Program-made: the position numbers and the translations under genes
Notes under the pieces: generated by a model
What the model saw: only the letters and a program-made list of their open reading frames with translations
The model's database searches: none
Told to the model about the DNA's origin: nothing
Shown: positions 58,481 through 64,000 of the stretch, in pieces
Layout: the number at the start of each line of letters is the position of its first letter
How positions within the stretch are numbered: the first letter of the stretch is position 1
NCBI RefSeq assembly: GCF_008831285.2
Contig: NC_045148.1
Coordinates: forward strand, 21,881,002-21,945,001
Direction: 5' to 3'
From: Nymphaea colorata
Lineage: Eukaryota; Streptophyta; Magnoliopsida; Nymphaeales; Nymphaeaceae
DNA length: 64,000 bases

Positions 58481-58960
58481 TTGCGTTTTTAAATTCTCTT
58501 TCCTGGATGGAAACTAGGATTAACGAGTTTGGAAAATATTTAAATATTATAACAACTTCATTACATTTGTTGTAGGTCAAAGAGAAACTTAAGCTCATAA
58601 GAAAGAGTAAGCAAAATCTCCAAAGCCTTTAATTTCAAGAGTTCGAAATGCTTTTGAAACTATAAAAAAAAATCTTGTATGCATGTGTAATAGTAAAGTA
58701 GACATCCTATCTAATCTTAGCAATTATGAGAAGACGCCTCTCCCATCATTAGTATAAGATGAAGCCTAGATAATGAGGAAGAATCGCCTACTCTAGAAGA
58801 AGTAGACGAAGGAAGCTCCTCCCTGATCCTCCTGCACTCAAATCCCGTCGAAGGAGCATTTCTGAAGGAAAATCACTCTTTTGGGATTGCTAATATCATG
58901 ACAAATGAACGGTTTATCATGAGAAGAAGGATTCAAAGGTTGCTAAAGTAGTGGTCTAAA
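58481..58960. other. Non-coding DNA before the second gap
   Basis: No recognisable gene or repeat. It ends at the N run. Confidence 0.4.
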
Positions 58961-59060
58961 NNNNNNNNNNNNNNNNNNNNNNNNNNNNNNNNNNNNNNNN
59001 NNNNNNNNNNNNNNNNNNNNNNNNNNNNNNNNNNNNNNNNNNNNNNNNNNNNNNNNNNNN
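58961..59060. other. Assembly gap (100 N)
   Basis: Exactly 100 undetermined bases; true size unknown. Confidence 0.99.
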
Positions 59061-59131
59061 CATGGAATCTGCCTAAGAGAACCCATGCATTCTGTTTAAA
59101 AACTATTTTCAATTCAAACCCTGCCCACGGA

Positions 59132-59475
59132 CAGGGATGTCAACAGATCAGATTTCAGTTGGATATACCCTTAATCATATCCGTTTTTCCAAATATTCAC
59201 ATATTCGGATCAAATACGAAACAAAAAATTATATCCAAGTCTGAATCTGAAATCGACTTTTACAATCCAAATCCAGTTTTTATATTTATGTTCAAATCCG
59301 AATCCGAATCTGATAAAATATTTAATGTATATCTGAATCCAAATATGAATGTTCGTCTTAGAATTAGATGTTGCCACTTTTTCTACAATCACATATGTCC
59401 TACAACCACATAAAATTTTGTAAGATAATATCGGGTCCAACTAATTGACTAGGATCCGATCTGTTTGTTCATGGG
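59132..59475. mobile_element. TIR element of the GATCCGAAT family, copy 4
   Basis: The left end AGGGATGTCAACAGATCAGA is clear, followed by the family's TTAATCATATCCG and AATCCGAATCCGAATCTGAT words. The right end TAGGATCCGATCTGTTTGTT is a weak inverted match. The TA flank is not preserved on the left. Confidence 0.6.
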
Positions 59476-60534
59476 CCTCAAGTGAATTTTTGCACCTAAA
59501 CATGGGAAGGCAACGAGGGCGTTGGTTCACATCCAACTGCTTTTCTCTACCCCTCTTTTGCCGTTACTCATGGATTCCACATAAGTAAATTACCCTTAAC
59601 ACTACAGACGTATTACATTATTGCCATTTTCATGGGAGGTTAAGTTTTTTTATTCCGTGCAAAATTTTGTTAATCTAATTTATGGTAGACTGTTCAAAAT
59701 GCTTCTATAAAATTATTCGAAGTCACAAGGAAATAGTAAAGAAATTAATGTCATTTATGTAATATATAATCATTAATTAACTTGCCCAACAACATTTTAT
59801 CTCTTATCGATTTGAATAGTATTTTAAGGACAATGAATCTCTTATTGATTATTTCTTTTATGAGGACAAAGTATCTTAATTTAAGGGCAGAGCTAAGCAT
59901 GTCGATGTATCTAATATCTGATTAAATTAAAATGGAACATAAAAGGATTAACATCTGATTAAAAAATTGGATGTATTTGGTTTTATAAAATGTCGCTCTC
60001 GCAGTTCTGGATTTGAATTCAATTTAATAAATGTTCAATCAATTTGGATAAGGGTTTAGGTTCAATTTCACACAAATACCCTTGTATATTTAATATACAA
60101 ACAATTTGAAAGATGGCCAGCCCTTCACATGTCAAAATATGGTCAGAATTGGATTGCACAATTAAAGGATGGATTCAGACTTGGATCATGTTAAAATAAA
60201 ACTTTTGTTTCACACAAATAAATTCAGACTTGGATCATGTTAAAAGAATTGGACTATAAATTCAAAAATTTGATTCACACAAACTTTTGTTTCATTAACA
60301 TTCAAATCTTAAATCAAATCTAAATATGTGAACTGCTGATATGTAGAATAGGGTAGTGCCATACATTCAGTTTGAATCTGATCCGATGGGGTATCATCCT
60401 TTCGCCGGCCATACGCCACGCAAGGTTGGGAAGAGAATGGAACTGCTTTTAGAAAGATACAAAGGCACCACATGTTCTCTTCAATTTGTCGCATTGACAA
60501 TTTCTTGTGAAGAGAGGGAGGGAGAAATGGGGGG
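59476..60534. other. Non-coding DNA, nothing recognised
   Basis: AT-rich sequence with repeated CAGACTTGGATCATGTTAAA phrases (about 60175 and 60226), a small local duplication. No gene. Confidence 0.4.
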
Positions 60535-60557
60535 GGGGGGGGGGGAGGGGGAGCAAA
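60529..60557 (+). repeat. Poly-G tract
   Basis: A run of 16 or more G interrupted by A (GGGGGAGGGGGAG). A possible G-quadruplex sequence, and a likely place for sequencing-length error. Confidence 0.9.
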
Positions 60558-60559
60558 AT

Positions 60560-60720
60560 CTCAAACCTACTTAAAGTCTTAAGAGAACACTAAAGTGATT
60601 TCCAAATGATTTCACAAGCTTTTCAAATGATATTTACTAATTCCACTTTTTCCTCAAAACATTTCTCATTTTCAAGCAACCCTTCAAGAGTCCTTTCAAA
60701 AGTTTGAAACATCAAACTTT
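60560..60720 (-). repeat. Inverted copy of the 8255-8375 repeat
   Basis: The reverse complement reads AAACCTACTTAAAG-side to GTGATTTCCAAATGATTTCA and matches 8255-8375 in order over more than 100 bp. It belongs to the same decayed transposon family. Confidence 0.65.
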
Positions 60721-60829
60721 CAATATTTTCTACATCGCATATAGAATGAAAATGATGTTTAAGTTAAAATGAAATGCATCAATGATGAACATAGCCCTTG
60801 GATTGATTACCCCCAGTAAAGGCGCATGT

Positions 60830-63130
60830 GCAGCCCTACTTGGCGATGCAACGTCGTTGCTACGAGTTTAGGCGTCCCTAACATTTTTATTAACAATATA
60901 ACATGTTGATAACAAAATACAAGATACCTAAGCTAGAACAAACCAAAAAAGAAGAGAGACATAAACCTCAAATACAAAGATAGAAACTACAACTAACCAA
61001 AAAGAAGATAGGCATAAAACCAACCTCACTGTGCAAAAGGATTATGGCCTCATTGCAATCGATTGTTGGCAGCAAATACATGAGCTATAAAAAGCCATTT
61101 TCTGCACACCATTTCACCATATACAGACATTTTCTGCACACCATTTCACCACACACAGATCGACCGCAAAACCGGAGGAAAGATCACCTCCTGATGTTTC
61201 CACTTTATACCAGCTATCATAACCTTTAAATCATTGCAGACTCTCCATTCAAGACCACTCAGAATCAAATTGGCATGATGCATAATACAATTTCTTTGTT
61301 TCCTTATGTTCCAAAAGAGTACATGTAAGCATAAACACAGCGTATTCTTAGTCATTTATTTGAAAGACCATTTGAACCAGAGTTATACACTTCTAGCCAT
61401 GACCCCTCCCCCCTCATATTTTGGAGAAACTATGATACTTATATTTTTAGAAATTTTTAATTTGGGCTATGTAAAAATTTTGAAAAATATTGTTCAGTAC
61501 TTGTATATTTTCTGTGAATACTATTCTACCCTTCCTAAAAAAAAATGCTGGCTTTGCCCTTGTATCTAGGGTCTTCTGTTTTTTATTTCAATTGCATTTC
61601 ATCTCAAGTTAATGAAATTATGAGTACCCCAAACCCTCACACCAAATTTTCACCATTACAGTAACAGAAACACCGCTAAATTAAGTAACAAACCTCCTCT
61701 CATCCTGAAAAGTCAGCTTTTCCATATCCAAGAGAAATAAGCATTACTTTACAGTGTTCACAAGCTCCCATTCAAATATTGGTGTCTGACAAAAAGAGTA
61801 CATAAGGAGTTGGTGACGTCAAGAAGGCCAAGACCACCTTCTTGTATCGGAGCAAGCAGACTTCTAACTAAGTAAGTGACGTTTCCTAATATGATGAGAA
61901 TCCCCCCAAATAAAATGACAATTTCTTCTCTACAAAGTTCAGTACAATAAGTGGAAGTCTAAATGCTCTCACCCAATAACCCACCACTTGCTGCAGAACA
62001 TGCTTCTCATATAAGTAAGTGGATGGTCCACCCTTCTACAAAGCTTCTCACATATGTTAGGTGTGAGAGTACCAACAAATAATGGAATCCAAATAAGTAA
62101 GGGGAAGTTTAGACAACTGTCAATGAAATCTGTTTGCAATGACCAATGTGTTGTCAAGAACATTAAAATGAATAAAAAAATGAAACGAATTTATAGTCAA
62201 ACCTGCTTTGGAAGTGAAATCAGGTAAAACTTGTTTAAACAAGAAGTGGATTTTCGCAACAGTTCAAAAAAATAAAAGGATGTCATTTGCAGAGAAGAAG
62301 CCCCCAGGTAAGAAGTAAATTGAGAAAGTCATTTTAGGGGCTTCCTGCCCTTTAAAACTCGCCATTGGAGGTTTTTAGATAAAACTTCCACAACACAACA
62401 ATATTAAACAAAAGTGGAGAGAGAGGGTGCATTTGTCATCAGCCTCCATGGCAACAAAAAGCGGTTCCCTCCCTTCTTAGAGGTGACAACTAGGGAAGCA
62501 GTAGAAACATAAGTAATAATTTTACTCACCCAATCTTCACAGGATCCTGAAAAAGAAAGGCCAAAGTGCAGGAAAGACCATCTCACTTTTCCATAAGCTT
62601 TTGGAATATCTAATTTGAGGAGAAAAAATTGTTCTATATGCCCTTATCCAAGCTGTTGACCGCTTCAAGTGCAAGGTGCATGGTTGGGGACTAAATCTAC
62701 TGGAGAGATCAGATGCCCTTGTTCTGAGCCAATAATTGTGCTAAAACAATCTTCAGTCTCTCAGCCGTCAACTTAGCAACTAGATTATAGATCAAATTGC
62801 ATAATGATGTAGGTGAAGACTTTTATATCCATAATGACATGAAATTAAAAATCAATGTCATATGTGTTGCATTTACCTACCTTACAAGCTCGTTTGTGAT
62901 GAAGAAATTTCTCACCACTAGTGCTGCATATTTTGAATCCCAAAATTTCTTTTGGTTCACCAATGGGAATTTGTTCTGCAAAGTGGAAAAGGGTCCACCT
63001 GCCATCAGTATGAGGCTTAGTTTTTCGGGCACGTTGTTCATTCTTGGTGCATTTCCACATTCATTTAAGCATTATTCTCCACTTACATGCAGTGTGGGGC
63101 ATGATAAACATTTTAAATTGATTTAGAAAT
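60830..63130 (-). pseudogene. LINE (L1-type) reverse transcriptase and C-terminal part, degenerate
   Basis: Minus strand, in order. GEPKEILGFKICSTSGEKFL is near 63000. NLIYNLVAKLTAERLKIVLA QLLAQNKGI (about 62790-62710) matches the segment before the reverse transcriptase palm. LDIPKAYGKVRWSFLHFGLS F is the motif with the first catalytic Asp, followed by EDWVSKIITYVSTASLVV (about 62610-62500). LIWIPLFVGTLTPNICEKLC RRVDHPLTYMRSMF (62130-61990) and LLAPIQEGGLGLLDV (about 61840) belong to the C-terminal region. HVLFWNIRKQRNCIMHHANL (about 61330-61270) is the zf-RVT/RNase H-like tail. The FADD box was not found, and frames change many times. A 5'-truncated, long-dead copy. Confidence 0.75.
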
Positions 63131-63734
63131 TTTAAATTTTATAAAGCAAAAAATGATGTAAGAGTCAATCATTAAAACAAGAAAACTGTTTGTGAGGCAT
63201 TGGAAAAGCGAGTTCTATAATTTTTTTTATAAAATGGTAGGAGATATGTTTTAGAAGAAATAATTTTAACTAATGAATCGTTTGATTTGGAAAAATCATT
63301 TGAAATAAAAAATCAAGTCAGTTTTTGAAAAAAGAGCTTTAATAAAATTTTATAATTTTTTTTAATGAATGATCGTTTGTGACATAAAGAAAGTTAGTAG
63401 TTATCTTCCAGAACACATTAATCTCAAGGTTTTATCTTAACTCAGTTACCACATTATTAGGGCTCTATCTTATTTTTCTTAGGTTTTTTGAAGGAGTGGC
63501 TGTGGGTATCCGTGATTCCTATAAATGGATAGTGAATATGCATGTTAAATGAAAAAAAAAGAGTTCTATTTGCTTGAAAAGAAAATTAGATAAGTCATTC
63601 ATATCACAACATACATATAAAATCGAAAATGGGTATGCTATCAAGTCAAGTGTAGTCTGATAACCATCATGGGTACTGCAGTTTAATATTGGCCTTGGTG
63701 AAGTATACAGATTTTGGGCGAAGCAAGATGAGAC

Positions 63735-63773
<39 letters not shown>

Positions 63774-64000
63774 AGAGAGAGAGAGAGAGAAATCAAAGAG
63801 AGAAAGAAAAAAGAGAAAAATAGAGATTAAAAGAGAAGTAATAAAAGAAAGAAAGAGAGAAAGAGATTTTAAAAAAGGGGGAGAAAGAACAGAAGAGAGA
63901 GAAAAAAAGAGAAAAAGAAAATTTTTAGAAAGAGATAGAGAAGAAGAGAGCTAAAACGAGAGAGATAAATCAAAGAGAGAGAAACCTGAGAGAGAAATAG
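61430..64000 (-). repeat. Large duplication, copy 2 (runs off the window)
   Basis: Collinear with 56050-58480 with an offset of about 5.4 to 5.95 kb. The offset grows because LINE sequence is present here and missing in copy 1. It includes the same downstream non-coding stretch (GAGTCAATCATTAAAACAAG, GGCTCTATCTTATTTTTCTTAGG, CATCATGGGTACTGCA). It ends in TA then GA simple repeats that continue past the window edge. Confidence 0.75.
63732..64000 (+). repeat. (TA)n followed by GA-rich simple repeats
   Basis: ATATATATAT for about 35 bp, then AGAGAGAGAG and AAAGAGAG words to the window end, matching the order TATATATA-GAGAGAG at 57812 in copy 1. Confidence 0.92.

Noticed and set aside
1-64000. 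tRNA, rRNA or miRNA genes
   Set aside because: I scanned for T-loop-like GGTTCGAATCC phrases and long near-perfect hairpins and found only transposon-associated inverted repeats; nothing could be supported.

Overview
This window looks like AT-rich nuclear DNA from a flowering plant, taken from a draft assembly: there are two runs of exactly 100 N, at 11934-12033 and 58961-59060. The evidence for a plant is a seven-exon class I terpene synthase with a plastid-type leader and an RRx8W motif, the last exon of an LRR-XII receptor kinase, a CC-NLR leader fragment, a plant-specific armadillo-fold gene, and Copia, hAT and LINE transposons with plant-type proteins. Two LTR retrotransposon primer-binding sites match initiator Met-tRNA. 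I cannot name the species. I found no intact, clearly functional protein-coding gene. The window is an intergenic or pericentromere-like stretch of gene relics and nested repeats.

Layout. 1-12 kb: dispersed repeats, with the orphan last exon of an LRR receptor kinase (5430-5812, minus, one nonsense codon), two minisatellites, and three copies of one repeat, the last running into the first gap. 12-20 kb: sparse DNA with an acidic open frame, an unidentified minus-strand gene-like tract with five phase-compatible exons (18005-19020), and a tandem duplication. 20.8-27.1 kb: two LTR-like blocks of one family, each followed by a Met-tRNA primer-binding site, with a broken hAT transposase between them. 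27.2-28.6 kb: TA/CA microsatellites. 30.5-31.7 kb: two short elements with terminal inverted repeats flanked by TA.

33.0-39.5 kb holds the most striking object. A degenerate Copia element lost its integrase core, and the piece around the deletion joint was then amplified into eight head-to-tail copies of 724 bp (33206-38996). The element's protease lies on the left of the array and its reverse transcriptase on the right. The copies fall into two subtypes in the order A B A B A A B A.

41.2-46.1 kb: an intronless GC-rich armadillo-fold pseudogene, interrupted by a minus-strand Copia element. The Copia has a recognisable 3' LTR but no visible 5' LTR, and carries many breaks, including changes at catalytic positions. 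47.8-48.2 kb: a broken CC-NLR leader beside a Copia reverse transcriptase scrap.

48.5-51.1 kb (minus): the terpene synthase. Exons 3-7 have open frames and sensible splice sites, but exon 1 has a stop, exon 2 is damaged, and both metal-binding motifs are degenerate. Its TATA-proximal promoter segment has been copied upstream into an array about 1.6 kb long (51142-52830).

53-64 kb: more TIR elements, and a roughly 2.5-kb duplication (56.05-58.5 and 61.43-64.0 kb) carrying decayed LINE reverse transcriptase on the minus strand. The second copy runs off the window.

No tRNA, rRNA, CRISPR or bacterial operon structure was seen. The genes do not form a pathway; the history is one of gene death, transposition and tandem amplification.
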